Of a stretch of 64,000 nt of DNA, positions 34,462 through 42,325 are shown one piece after another. The stretch comes from Deltaproteobacteria bacterium (GTDB lineage Bacteria > Myxococcota_A > Polyangia > Haliangiales > Haliangiaceae): positions 1 through 64,000 of the forward strand of contig JANXOM010000013.1 in NCBI GenBank assembly GCA_025353585.1, written 5' to 3'. How positions within the stretch are numbered: the stretch's first letter is position 1; each line of letters opens with the position of its first letter. The notes under the pieces were generated by a model. The model saw only the letters and a list, made by a program, of their open reading frames with translations, had not been told where the DNA came from and searched no databases. Both the position numbers and the translations under genes were made by a program.

Positions 34462-35904
34462 ATGCTCGCGAAGACCGCCGCCGCCGGGAGCACGGTGCTC
34501 CACCCCGAGGTGCTCCGGCTGACGTCGAGCCTCGCGCCGGATCGCGCGCTGATCCGCGAGGACGTCGTCGGGAGCCTCGCGCACCTGACGATGCTCGCGC
34601 GCGGCAAGCTGATCCCGGCCGAGTCCGCGGCGGCGCTCAAGGCGGGCCTCGTCGCGATCGGGCGCGACGCGGCGGCGGGCACGCTCGTCCTGCCCGACGA
34701 GGAGGACGTCCACATGGCCGTCGAGGCCGAGCTCGGCACGCGCGTCGGGGCGCACGCGGGCTTCCTGCACACGGCGCGCTCGCGCAACGACCAGGTCGCG
34801 CTCGATCTCCGGCTGCACGTGCGCGAGGTCTCGGGCGCCGTGCTCGCGGCCGTCGGCGGCTTCATCGGCGAGCTCGCCGACCGGGCCCAGGCGGAGCGCG
34901 ACACGCTCATGCCGGCGTACACGCACCGCCAGCGCGCGCAGCCGATCTCGGCCGCGTACTGGCTCCTCGGGCTCGCCGCCGCGCTCGAGCGCGATGTCGC
35001 GATGATCGCGTTCTCGCTGGATCAGACCGACTCGATGCCGCTCGGCGTCGGGGCGATCAGCGGCTCGTCGCTCCCGATCGACCGCGAGCTGGTGCGCGCG
35101 CTGCTGGGCTTCGCGCGGCTGACGCGCAACGGGCTCGACACCGTCGGCGATCGGGACTTCGCGATCGACTGGAGCTACACCTGCGCGCGGCTCCTCGGCC
35201 ACGCGAGCCGGTTCGCGACCGACGTCATCGACTTCTCGTCGCGCGAGTTCGGCTTCATCAAGCTCGACGGCGAGATCGCGTGCGGCTCGTCGATGATGCC
35301 GCAGAAGAAGAACCCGGACGTGTTCGAGCTCGTGCGCGGCAAGGCGGGCATCGCGATCGGCGACCTCGTGGCGTTGCTCGCGACGATGAAGGGGCTGCCC
35401 GGCGGCTACAACCGCGACCTCCAGGAGGACCGCGGGCCGCTCCTCGCGTGCGGCCGCCGCGCGTACGACGCGCTCGCGCTCCTGCGGCTCGCGCTGCCGC
35501 GGATCCAGATCGACGCCGAGCGGTGTCGCGCGGCGCTCGCGGAGGACGCGACGCAGTCGACGGACCTCGCCGAGGTGCTCGTGGCGCGCGGGCTGCCGTT
35601 CCGCAGCGCGTACAAGCTCGTCGGCGCGCTCGTCCGGCGCGCGCAGGAGGCGGGCGTGACGCTCGAGACCATGACGCCGACGATGGCGCTCGAGGTCGAC
35701 GCGGCGTTCGACCAGGCGACGATCGACGCGGCGCGCGTCGCCGGCTCGGTGGCGCGCAAGCGGACCGAGGGCGGGACGGGACCGGCCTCCATCGACGCGC
35801 AGATCGAGGCCGCGCGGGGGGTGGCCGAGGTGGCGATCGCGCGGGCGAGCGCGCTGCCGACGCTGGATGCGCTGCTGCGCTCGCTCGAGGAGGCACCGCT
35901 GTGA
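34462..35904 (+). CDS. argH: Argininosuccinate lyase
   Basis: A 480-residue fumarase/aspartase-superfamily enzyme that splits argininosuccinate into arginine and fumarate, the last step of the pathway. Signatures include HTARSRNDQVALDLRL, YTHRQRAQPIS with the catalytic His, and GSSMMPQKKNPDVFEL, the flexible signature loop. Length is near the usual 460. It has an Ala-rich N-terminal extension before LTSSLAPDRAL. Its stop overlaps the argF GTG by 4 bp. Confidence 0.97.
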   Translation: MLAKTAAAGSTVLHPEVLRLTSSLAPDRALIREDVVGSLAHLTMLARGKLIPAESAAALKAGLVAIGRDAAAGTLVLPDEEDVHMAVEAELGTRVGAHAGFLHTARSRNDQVALDLRLHVREVSGAVLAAVGGFIGELADRAQAERDTLMPAYTHRQRAQPISAAYWLLGLAAALERDVAMIAFSLDQTDSMPLGVGAISGSSLPIDRELVRALLGFARLTRNGLDTVGDRDFAIDWSYTCARLLGHASRFATDVIDFSSREFGFIKLDGEIACGSSMMPQKKNPDVFELVRGKAGIAIGDLVALLATMKGLPGGYNRDLQEDRGPLLACGRRAYDALALLRLALPRIQIDAERCRAALAEDATQSTDLAEVLVARGLPFRSAYKLVGALVRRAQEAGVTLETMTPTMALEVDAAFDQATIDAARVAGSVARKRTEGGTGPASIDAQIEAARGVAEVAIARASALPTLDALLRSLEEAPL

Positions 35905-36833
35905 CCACGATGACCACCACCAAGAAGCGTGATTTTCTCACCCTCACCGACCTGACGCTCGCCGAGCACGACCGCCTCTACGCGCGCGCCGTCGAGCTCA
36001 AGGCCGAGCGCCGCGCGGGCAAGGTCCACGCGACGCTCGCCGGCAAGACGCTCGCCTGCGTGTTCGAGAAGGCGTCCACCCGCACGCGCCTGTCGTTCGA
36101 GGCCGCGATCATGCAGCTCGGCGGGCACTCGATCATCCTCGACGCCGCGGGCAGCCAGCTCGGCCGCGGCGAGCCCGTCGCCGACACCGCGCGCGTGACG
36201 AGCAGCTACGTCGACGCCATCATGTTCCGCACGTTCGGCGACGATCGCCTGGCCGCGTTCGCCGCCGCCTCGCGCGTGCCCGTGATCAACGGCCTCTCCG
36301 ACGGCGGCCACCCCGTGCAGCTCCTCGCGGATCTGATGACGGTGCGCGAGCGGCTCGGACCGCTGACGGGGCGCATCGTCGCGTGGGTCGGCGACGGCGC
36401 CTCCAACATGGCGCGTAGCTGGATCGAGGCCGCGCTGCTGTTCGGCTTCGAGCTGCGGATCGCCGCGCCCGTCGGCTTCCGCCCGCTGCCGAACGAGGTG
36501 CATGCGATGCGCGCGCACGTGCACCTCGCGAGCTCGCCCGAGGAGGCGGTGACTGGCGCTGACGTCGTCAACACCGACGTGTGGGTCAGCATGGGCCAGG
36601 AGCCCGAGACCGCGGGCCGTCATGGCGCGTTTGCCGGCTACTGCGTCGACCGGGCGTTGCTCGCGCGGGCGCAGCCGGGCGCGCTCGTCCTGCACTGCCT
36701 GCCGGCGCATCGCGGCGAGGAGATCGCAGCCGAGGTCATCGACGACCCGGTGCTCGGCGCGGCGATCTTCGAGCAAGCCGAGAACCGAATGCACGTGCAG
36801 AAGGCGCTGCTCGAGCTCCTGCTCGTAACCTGA
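35901..36833 (+). CDS. argF: Ornithine carbamoyltransferase
   Basis: A 310-residue enzyme making citrulline from ornithine and carbamoyl phosphate. The carbamoyl-phosphate loop EKASTRTRLSFE, HPVQLLADLMT, WVGDGASNMARSW, DVWVSMGQE and the ornithine loop HCLPAHRGEEI are all present. The start is GTG 35901: AGGAGG lies 6-7 nt upstream and the codon overlaps the argH stop; ATG 35910 is less well placed. It is the last gene of the arginine operon. argD is not in this window. Confidence 0.96.
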   Translation: MTTMTTTKKRDFLTLTDLTLAEHDRLYARAVELKAERRAGKVHATLAGKTLACVFEKASTRTRLSFEAAIMQLGGHSIILDAAGSQLGRGEPVADTARVTSSYVDAIMFRTFGDDRLAAFAAASRVPVINGLSDGGHPVQLLADLMTVRERLGPLTGRIVAWVGDGASNMARSWIEAALLFGFELRIAAPVGFRPLPNEVHAMRAHVHLASSPEEAVTGADVVNTDVWVSMGQEPETAGRHGAFAGYCVDRALLARAQPGALVLHCLPAHRGEEIAAEVIDDPVLGAAIFEQAENRMHVQKALLELLLVT

Positions 36834-36858
36834 CGGGGTCCGTGTCATCGTCGGGCTG

Positions 36859-37593
36859 ATGCGTCCGCGCACCGCCATCCTGCTCGCCGCCGCCGCGGTG
36901 TACATCGTCGGGGAGTGCCTGCCCCTCGGCGCGCAGATCCTCTACCCGCTGTCCTTGTTCACGACGTGGGTCCACGAGATGGGGCACGGCCTGACCGCGC
37001 TCGTCCTCGGCGGCAGCTTCGACAAGCTCCAGATCTTCGCGAACGGCTCCGGCCTCGCGGCGTGCGGCGCGCGGGCCGGTTGGCCAGAGGCGCTCGTGTC
37101 GCTCGGCGGCCTGCTCGCGCCCCCGCTCCTCGGCACGGCGATCCTCGGCCTCGTCCACGGCCCGCGCCGCGCGACCACGCTGCTCGCGGGGCTGGCTCTC
37201 GGGCTCGTGGTGTCGCTCGCCATCTACGTGCGCTCGCCGGCCGGGCTCGTCGCGATGCCGATCGTCGCCCTCGCGCTTGGCGCCGCCGCGTGGGGCTGGC
37301 GCGCGCACCCGGAGCGTCGCGTGATCCTCGCGCAGGCGCTCGGCGTCATCCTCGCGCTCGACACCGCCACGCGGATGGTGAGCTACGTGTTCACGGCCAA
37401 GGTCGAGGTCGACGGCCAGGTCGACGCGTCGGACATCGCGAACGTCGCCGAGAACCTCGGCGGCAACTACATCTTCTGGGGCATCGGCGTCACCGCCGTG
37501 GCGCTCGGCATGCTCGCGCTCGGCCTCTGGCGCGCCTGGAGCCGCCCCGAGCCGCGCGGGTTCAGTCCGCGACGAAGTTCTTCCAGCGGGTGA
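36859..37593 (+). CDS. M50-like integral membrane metalloprotease
   Basis: A 244-residue protein with about six hydrophobic segments. HEMGHGL (His39-His43) is an HExxH zinc motif within the first membrane region, followed by LVLGGSFD, as in the M50B-like family of small membrane proteases. An Asp-containing later motif (LALDTATRM) could be the third ligand, but this is uncertain. CATCGT lies 7 nt before the ATG. Its 3' end overlaps the convergent oxidoreductase gene by 32 bp. Confidence 0.72.
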   Translation: MRPRTAILLAAAAVYIVGECLPLGAQILYPLSLFTTWVHEMGHGLTALVLGGSFDKLQIFANGSGLAACGARAGWPEALVSLGGLLAPPLLGTAILGLVHGPRRATTLLAGLALGLVVSLAIYVRSPAGLVAMPIVALALGAAAWGWRAHPERRVILAQALGVILALDTATRMVSYVFTAKVEVDGQVDASDIANVAENLGGNYIFWGIGVTAVALGMLALGLWRAWSRPEPRGFSPRRSSSSG

Positions 37594-38647
37594 GGTAGCC
37601 CGCGAACTTCGGCGAGACCGCCGTCGCGATGAGCTCGGCCCGCGGCATCGGCGGACGGCGCGGCTCCCAGGCCGCGTCGCGCGCGAGCTTCGGCCACTCG
37701 GGGTTCAGGATCGCGGAGCGCCCGAGGGCGACGACGTCGGCGCCCCTCGCCAGCGCGGCCTCCGCCTCGGCCCGCGTCCAGATGCTCCCCGCGGTGAACA
37801 GCGCCACGTCCTTCGGCAAGGCGGCGCGGGCCAACGTCAGCGGATGCGCATCGGGCTGCTTCTTCGTGTTGCGATCCGCGTTCCAGAGCGAGGCGTGGAT
37901 GAAGTCGCAGCCATCCTCGGCGAGCCACTTCGCGACCTGCAAGCTCTCGTCGAGGTCGAGGCCCTTCGCGTGGCCCCAGTCTTCGAGGGAGAGGCGGGCG
38001 CCGACGGCGAACTTCGGCGAGACCTTCGCGCGCACGGCCCGGGCGACCTCGCGGATCAGGCGCGCGCGGCCCTGCAGGTCGCCGCCCCAGCCGTCGGTGC
38101 GCGGGTTCATCGTCGCCGACAGGAACTGGCACAAGAGATAGCCGTGCGCACCGTGCAGCTCGATGCCATCGAAGTCCGCCTTCTCGGCGCGCTCCGCCGC
38201 CTGCGCGAACTGCGCGATGACGCGCTCGATGTCCGCCTCCGTCGCCGTGCGCGGGGTCTCGAAGTCGGGCGCCGGCTCCTGCCAGGTGCTCGCGCTCCAG
38301 ACCTGCTCGCCCGTGAGCGCCTGCGCCGCGCGGACGCCGCCGTGGAACAGCTGCACCATCGCGGTCGCGCCGGCCTGGTGCATGTGATCGGCGATGCGCT
38401 TGAGGCCCGGCAGATCCTCGTCACGGTCGATGCCGAGCTCGCCTTCCCACGCCTTGCCGTCGAGCCCGACGTACGCGGCGCACGTCTCGATGAGGCCGAA
38501 GCCGCCCTCGGCGCGGCGCACGAGCCACGCGAGCTCGTCCTCGCCGAGCAAGCCATCCGGCAGCGACTGCTGGTTCGTCATCGGCGCGAGCGCCAGTCGG
38601 TTCGGCAGCGTCACGCCACAGCGCAGGGTCAACGGCTCGTACAGCAT
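37562..38647 (-). CDS. Old Yellow Enzyme-type NADH:flavin oxidoreductase
   Basis: A 361-residue FMN-dependent TIM-barrel protein. LTLPNRLALAPMTNQQS is the FMN-binding N-terminus, and FDGIELHGAHGYLLCQFLSATMNPRTDGWGGDLQGR carries the His-His/Tyr substrate region and the family signature. FTAGSIWTRAEAEAALARGADVVALGRSAILNP forms the C-terminal phosphate-binding part. It resembles plant OPR/YqiG-type enzymes that reduce activated alkenes. TAAGGT at 38653-38658, overlapping the stop of the preceding gene, may be its own -10. A second, longer family member lies at 56272. Confidence 0.92.
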   Translation of the reverse strand: MLYEPLTLRCGVTLPNRLALAPMTNQQSLPDGLLGEDELAWLVRRAEGGFGLIETCAAYVGLDGKAWEGELGIDRDEDLPGLKRIADHMHQAGATAMVQLFHGGVRAAQALTGEQVWSASTWQEPAPDFETPRTATEADIERVIAQFAQAAERAEKADFDGIELHGAHGYLLCQFLSATMNPRTDGWGGDLQGRARLIREVARAVRAKVSPKFAVGARLSLEDWGHAKGLDLDESLQVAKWLAEDGCDFIHASLWNADRNTKKQPDAHPLTLARAALPKDVALFTAGSIWTRAEAEAALARGADVVALGRSAILNPEWPKLARDAAWEPRRPPMPRAELIATAVSPKFAGYLTRWKNFVAD

Positions 38648-38652
38648 GCGCG

Positions 38653-38658
38653 ACCTTA
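38653..38658 (-). promoter_or_regulatory. Putative -10 element TAAGGT for the oxidoreductase starting at 38647
   Basis: TAAGGT on the minus strand, followed by CGCGC and ATG. Its first three bases are the stop codon of the truncated Uma2 gene. Confidence 0.35.
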
Positions 38659-38988
38659 CCGCGGCAGGTCGGCGACGGGGCGGTCGTAGCGAAGCGTCGA
38701 GCGCGCGATCTCGACGACCAGCAGCGCGGCATCCGGCAGGTCGTCCGCCGCTCGGTCCGCCGCTCGGTCCGCCGTGACGACCATGACGTCTGGCTGCGGT
38801 TCCGGATCCGTGTTCGCCGCGAGGGTGCCCTGGCCCTGGACGTCGAACGTCTCGTCGAGCTGCCCGATCAACGCGCGCACGAGGTAGGTGGGGACCCGGA
38901 GAGGCGGATTCTCGATCGGGCTCCCACCGACGACCCGCCCCCGGACGAGCCCGATCCGGTCGTCTCCGAGCTCGTCCGCGTCGCCCAT
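38656..38988 (-). pseudogene. Truncated Uma2-family (DUF820) nuclease-like gene
   Basis: 110 residues from ATG 38988. The reading frame clearly belongs to the Uma2/DUF820 restriction-endonuclease-like family: ELGDDRIGLVRGRVVGGSPI, PEPQPDVMVVTAD and LLVVEIARSTLRYDR correspond to the N-terminal strand, the PD motif and the E.A.SSL.YDR strand. It then stops at VADLPR, whereas full-length members continue about 60-80 residues with the LYA..GIPEYW.VD region. N-terminal family sequence (YPDRITREEWARM) also precedes the first ATG without an obvious start codon. It is probably a decayed copy. ADRAADRAAD is encoded by a small tandem duplication. Confidence 0.65.
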
Positions 38989-39233
38989 GCGAGCCCACTC
39001 CTCGCGCGTGATGCGGTCCGGGTAGCGCGGAACGATCTCTCCTTGCGTGCCCGGCGCAGGTATCCGAGACCGCGATCCCGCGGCGCTCACTTGTCCGCCC
39101 GCCGGACACGATGTCCGATGACCGTCGGACGCCAGACGAGAGCGCCTGAACCGCGGCTCGGGGTGTCGCGGCGTGTCGCGGCGTGTCGCGTTGCATCTGT
39201 TCTTACTGCCCCCGCCGCCGCGGCGACACCGTG

Positions 39234-39239
39234 TATGGT
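39234..39239 (+). promoter_or_regulatory. Putative -10 element TATGGT for the M13 peptidase
   Basis: TATGGT, then CCGCGCC, then ATG 39247. The ATG inside the hexamer (39235) is also in frame but would lengthen the signal peptide needlessly. Confidence 0.45.
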
Positions 39240-39246
39240 CCGCGCC

Positions 39247-41394
39247 ATGCGCCGCACCCATCTCGCTGTCGCGCTCGTCGCCACGCTCGCTGCCTGTGGC
39301 GGCGGAGGCACGAGCAGCCCGCCGCCCACCACGCCGGCCCCGGCCCCTGCCGCCGATCCAGCCCCCGCGCCGGCGCCCGCTCCCGCGCCGGAAGCCCCGA
39401 TGCCGCCGCCCCGCGCCGCGGCGTTCACGCTGTCGTCGGCGGGCATCGTGCCGACGTGGATGGATCGCGCCGCTGACCCCTGCACGGACTTCTTCCAGTA
39501 CGCGTGCGGCGGCTTCGTCAAGACCGCCGTCATCCCGCCGGACCGCGCGAGCTGGGGCGCGATCGAGCAGGTCACGAAGGAGAGCGAGGACTTTCTGCAC
39601 GACGTCCTCGACAAGGCCGCGGCCGCGAAGCCGGGCAAGGACCCCGTCGGCGACAAGATCGGCGCGTACTACGCCGCGTGCATGGACGAGCCGAGCATCG
39701 AGAAGGCCGGCATCGCGCCGATCCAGCCGCTCCTCGATCAGATCGCAAAGGTCACGGACACCGCGAGCGCGCAGAAGGCGACGATCGCGCTGCAACAGGA
39801 GAACATCTCGCCGTTCTTCGGCCTCGGTCCGCAGCAGGACTTCGCCGACGCCACGCTCGAGATCGCGGGCCTCGACCAGGCCGGCCTCGGCCTGCCCGAT
39901 CGCAAGTACTACCTCGAGAACGCGGGCTCGATCGCGAAGTCCCGCGCCGTCTACAAGGCGCACCAGGAGCGCATGTTCGGCCTCCTCGGCCAGTCGCCGA
40001 AAGACGCGAAGGCGTCGGCGGCCGAGGCCTATCGCATCGAGGCCGCGATCGCGAAGCTGCAGCAGGACGAGGTCACGCGCCGCGAGCCGCACAACATCTA
40101 CCACCGCGTCGAGCGCGCCGGCCTCGAGAAGCTCGCGCCGAGCTACCCGTGGGGCGAGTTCCTCGCTGGCCTCGGCATCGCGAACGTCACGACCATCAGC
40201 GTGAACGATCCGAAGTACTTCGCGGCGATCGCGAAGCTCATCAAGGCCGAGAAGCCCGCCGCGCTGCGCGCCTACCTGACGTGGACCCTGCTCGACGCGA
40301 CGGCCGGCGACCTCGGCCACGCGTGGGTCGAGGAGAACTTCGTCATGGCGAAGGAGCTCCGCGGCGTGGAGCAGCTGCCGCCGCGCTGGCGCCGCTGCGT
40401 GCACCGCGTCGACACCGATCTCGGCGAGCTGCTCGGCCAGTCCTACGTGCGCGAGCGGTTCGCCGGCCAGTCGAAGTCGCGCGCGGTCGACCTCACGAAG
40501 GAGATCCTCGGCGCGATGCGCGGCGAGCTCGACACCCTCGCGTGGATGGACGATGCCACCCGCGTCGCGGCGAAGGCCAAGCTCGACAAGATGGCGTACC
40601 TCGTCGGGTTCCCGGACAAGTGGCGCGCGTACGGCTTCGACATCACGCGCGGCGACTACGCCGGTAACCGCCGGAACGCGACGCACGCCGAGCTCGCGCG
40701 CCAGTACGGCAAGATCGGCAAGCCGGTAGTCCACGACGAGTGGGACATGACGCCGCCGACGGTGAACGCCTACTACAACCCGTCGCTGAACCAGATCGTC
40801 CTCCCGGCCGGCCAGCTCCAGGCGCCGTTCTTCGGCGAGACGTTCCACCCGGCCGTCAATTTCGGGTCGACGGGCGGCGGCACGATCGGCCACGAGATGA
40901 CGCACGGCTTCGACGACGAGGGCAGCCAGTTCGACGCCGACGGCAACCTCAAGGTCTGGTGGTCGAACGGCACGACCGACAAGTTCAAGGCCGCGACGAA
41001 GTGCATCCAGGACCAGTACAGCAAGTACGAGGCGGTCCCGAAGGTCCACCTCGACGGCAAGCTGACGTCGGGCGAGAACATCGCTGACAACGGCGGCGTC
41101 AAGCTCGCGTTCCAGGCCTACCAGGCGTGGAAGACGCGGCAGAAGCAGCCGGTGCAGGCGGACATCGAGGGCGTCTCCGACGACCAGCTGTACTTCCTCG
41201 CGTACGGTCAGTCGTGGTGCGAGAAGACCACGGACAAGGCGCTCGAGACGCAGGCGCACACGAACCCGCACTCGCCGGCCAAGTGGCGCGTCGATGGCGT
41301 GATCGTGAACCAGCCGGGCTTCGGCGCGGCGTTCAAGTGCGCGGCCGGGACGCCGATGAACCCGGGCCCCGGGAAGAGCTGCGCCGTCTGGTGA
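39247..41394 (+). CDS. M13-family (neprilysin/PepO-like) zinc metallopeptidase lipoprotein
   Basis: A 715-residue exported peptidase. The signal peptide ends in LAAC, followed by a Pro/Ala-rich spacer (about 25-60). M13 features are DFFQYACGGF, NAYYNPSLNQIVLPAGQLQAPFF, the zinc site IGHEMTHGFDDEGSQFD (His549, His553), the third-ligand motif ENIADNGGVKLAF, and the family ending HSPAKWRVDGVIVNQPGFGAAFKC with the terminal CAVW. Length and domain order match PepO. It probably degrades peptides at the cell surface or in the periplasm. Confidence 0.95.
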   Translation: MRRTHLAVALVATLAACGGGGTSSPPPTTPAPAPAADPAPAPAPAPAPEAPMPPPRAAAFTLSSAGIVPTWMDRAADPCTDFFQYACGGFVKTAVIPPDRASWGAIEQVTKESEDFLHDVLDKAAAAKPGKDPVGDKIGAYYAACMDEPSIEKAGIAPIQPLLDQIAKVTDTASAQKATIALQQENISPFFGLGPQQDFADATLEIAGLDQAGLGLPDRKYYLENAGSIAKSRAVYKAHQERMFGLLGQSPKDAKASAAEAYRIEAAIAKLQQDEVTRREPHNIYHRVERAGLEKLAPSYPWGEFLAGLGIANVTTISVNDPKYFAAIAKLIKAEKPAALRAYLTWTLLDATAGDLGHAWVEENFVMAKELRGVEQLPPRWRRCVHRVDTDLGELLGQSYVRERFAGQSKSRAVDLTKEILGAMRGELDTLAWMDDATRVAAKAKLDKMAYLVGFPDKWRAYGFDITRGDYAGNRRNATHAELARQYGKIGKPVVHDEWDMTPPTVNAYYNPSLNQIVLPAGQLQAPFFGETFHPAVNFGSTGGGTIGHEMTHGFDDEGSQFDADGNLKVWWSNGTTDKFKAATKCIQDQYSKYEAVPKVHLDGKLTSGENIADNGGVKLAFQAYQAWKTRQKQPVQADIEGVSDDQLYFLAYGQSWCEKTTDKALETQAHTNPHSPAKWRVDGVIVNQPGFGAAFKCAAGTPMNPGPGKSCAVW

Positions 41395-41399
41395 GGGCG

Positions 41400-41453
41400 C
41401 GGTCCGGGACCTCGCAGGCTGCCGGGGATTCCTCAGCCTCTCAGACCGGACCG
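41400..41453. terminator. Inverted repeat between convergent genes
   Basis: CGGTCCGG (41400-41407) and CCGGACCG (41446-41453) are perfect complements 38 bp apart, lying between the stops of two convergent genes (41394 and 41459). A role as bidirectional terminator is possible, though no T-tract follows and the loop is long. Confidence 0.3.
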
Positions 41454-41458
41454 AGCTA

Positions 41459-42274
41459 CTACTTGCCGTCCGCGGCCGCGCCCTCGGCGACCGACGCGCT
41501 CGGCCCCATGCCCTGCGCCATCGCCAGCGCCCGCGCCGCCTGATCCGGCGCCTCCGCGCGCACGAGCACGGAGAGGTGACCGTTCGCGTCGCTGACGGTG
41601 ATCTCGGCGCCGAGGACGAGCGTCGGATCCTGGCGCATCGTCGCCGGGATCTCGCCGATCACCGCGACGTGGGCCTGGTGGCACGCGATGTCCTGGCGCA
41701 GCCAGGCCGCCGTGAGCGAGACCACCGGCTTGAAGTCCACGCGGACGCCGCGCAGCGTCCCCGTCTCGTAGTACGGCGTGACCTTCGCGATCGAGCGACG
41801 ATGGCCGAACGCCGAGTGCTCGCGCTCGCGCCGCGGGATCGTCCCGCACGCCACGATCTCGGTCTCCGGAAGCGCGCGGACGGCCTGCCGCTCGGCTGAC
41901 GCCGTCGGCGGGACGACCGGCGAGCGCGCGCCGGGGAGCTGCGCCGGCGCCGAGGTCGGCACGGGCGACGGGCCGCGAGCCGGCGTGGAGTCCACGTGAT
42001 CGAGGTCCGCCTCGTCCTGCGTATCCCAGCACGGGATGTAGCTCGTGACCTGGTACCCGCCGGTCGTCAGTTGATCGTTGAGCACCGTGTCGCCGCACGC
42101 GTCGCCGACAGGGGCGGCACGGACCGCGCGGTCGTCACGCTTGTCCTGCGCGGTCTCGCCGCGCTCGCGGTCCTCCGTCCGCGCCAGGGACGAGCGAGAT
42201 CCAGCTTGTGGCTGCACGGTGGTGGCGCAGGCAGCAGCCGAGGCGACGAGCGACAGGAAGAACACGGTGCGCAT
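41459..42274 (-). CDS. Lipoprotein of unknown function
   Basis: A 271-residue lipoprotein (signal ending ASAAAC). The N-terminal third is charged and low-complexity; a middle segment has paired Cys (GDACGDTVL, SYIPCWDTQ); the C-terminal third (about 150-260) looks folded, with EIVACGTIPRREREHSAFG, KVTPYYETGTLRGVRVDF and LSVLVRAEAPDQAARALAMA. I do not recognise the family. It is encoded 51 bp downstream of the heparinase-like lipoprotein on the same strand and could be co-transcribed with it. Confidence 0.7.
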   Translation of the reverse strand: MRTVFFLSLVASAAACATTVQPQAGSRSSLARTEDRERGETAQDKRDDRAVRAAPVGDACGDTVLNDQLTTGGYQVTSYIPCWDTQDEADLDHVDSTPARGPSPVPTSAPAQLPGARSPVVPPTASAERQAVRALPETEIVACGTIPRREREHSAFGHRRSIAKVTPYYETGTLRGVRVDFKPVVSLTAAWLRQDIACHQAHVAVIGEIPATMRQDPTLVLGAEITVSDANGHLSVLVRAEAPDQAARALAMAQGMGPSASVAEGAAADGK

Positions 42275-42325
42275 GGCGCCACGACGTGCATCGGAGGCGC
42301 CACCGTGCGGGCTCGCACGTGCGCG

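Noticed and set aside
29572..36833. Missing argD as evidence of a broken arginine pathway
   Set aside because: argD is commonly encoded elsewhere; its absence from one 64-kb window says nothing about the genome.
38656..41271. An 871-residue minus-strand protein opposite the M13 peptidase
   Set aside because: Almost all of it is antisense shadow (Arg/Val/Leu-rich); only the C-terminal Uma2-like part has family features.
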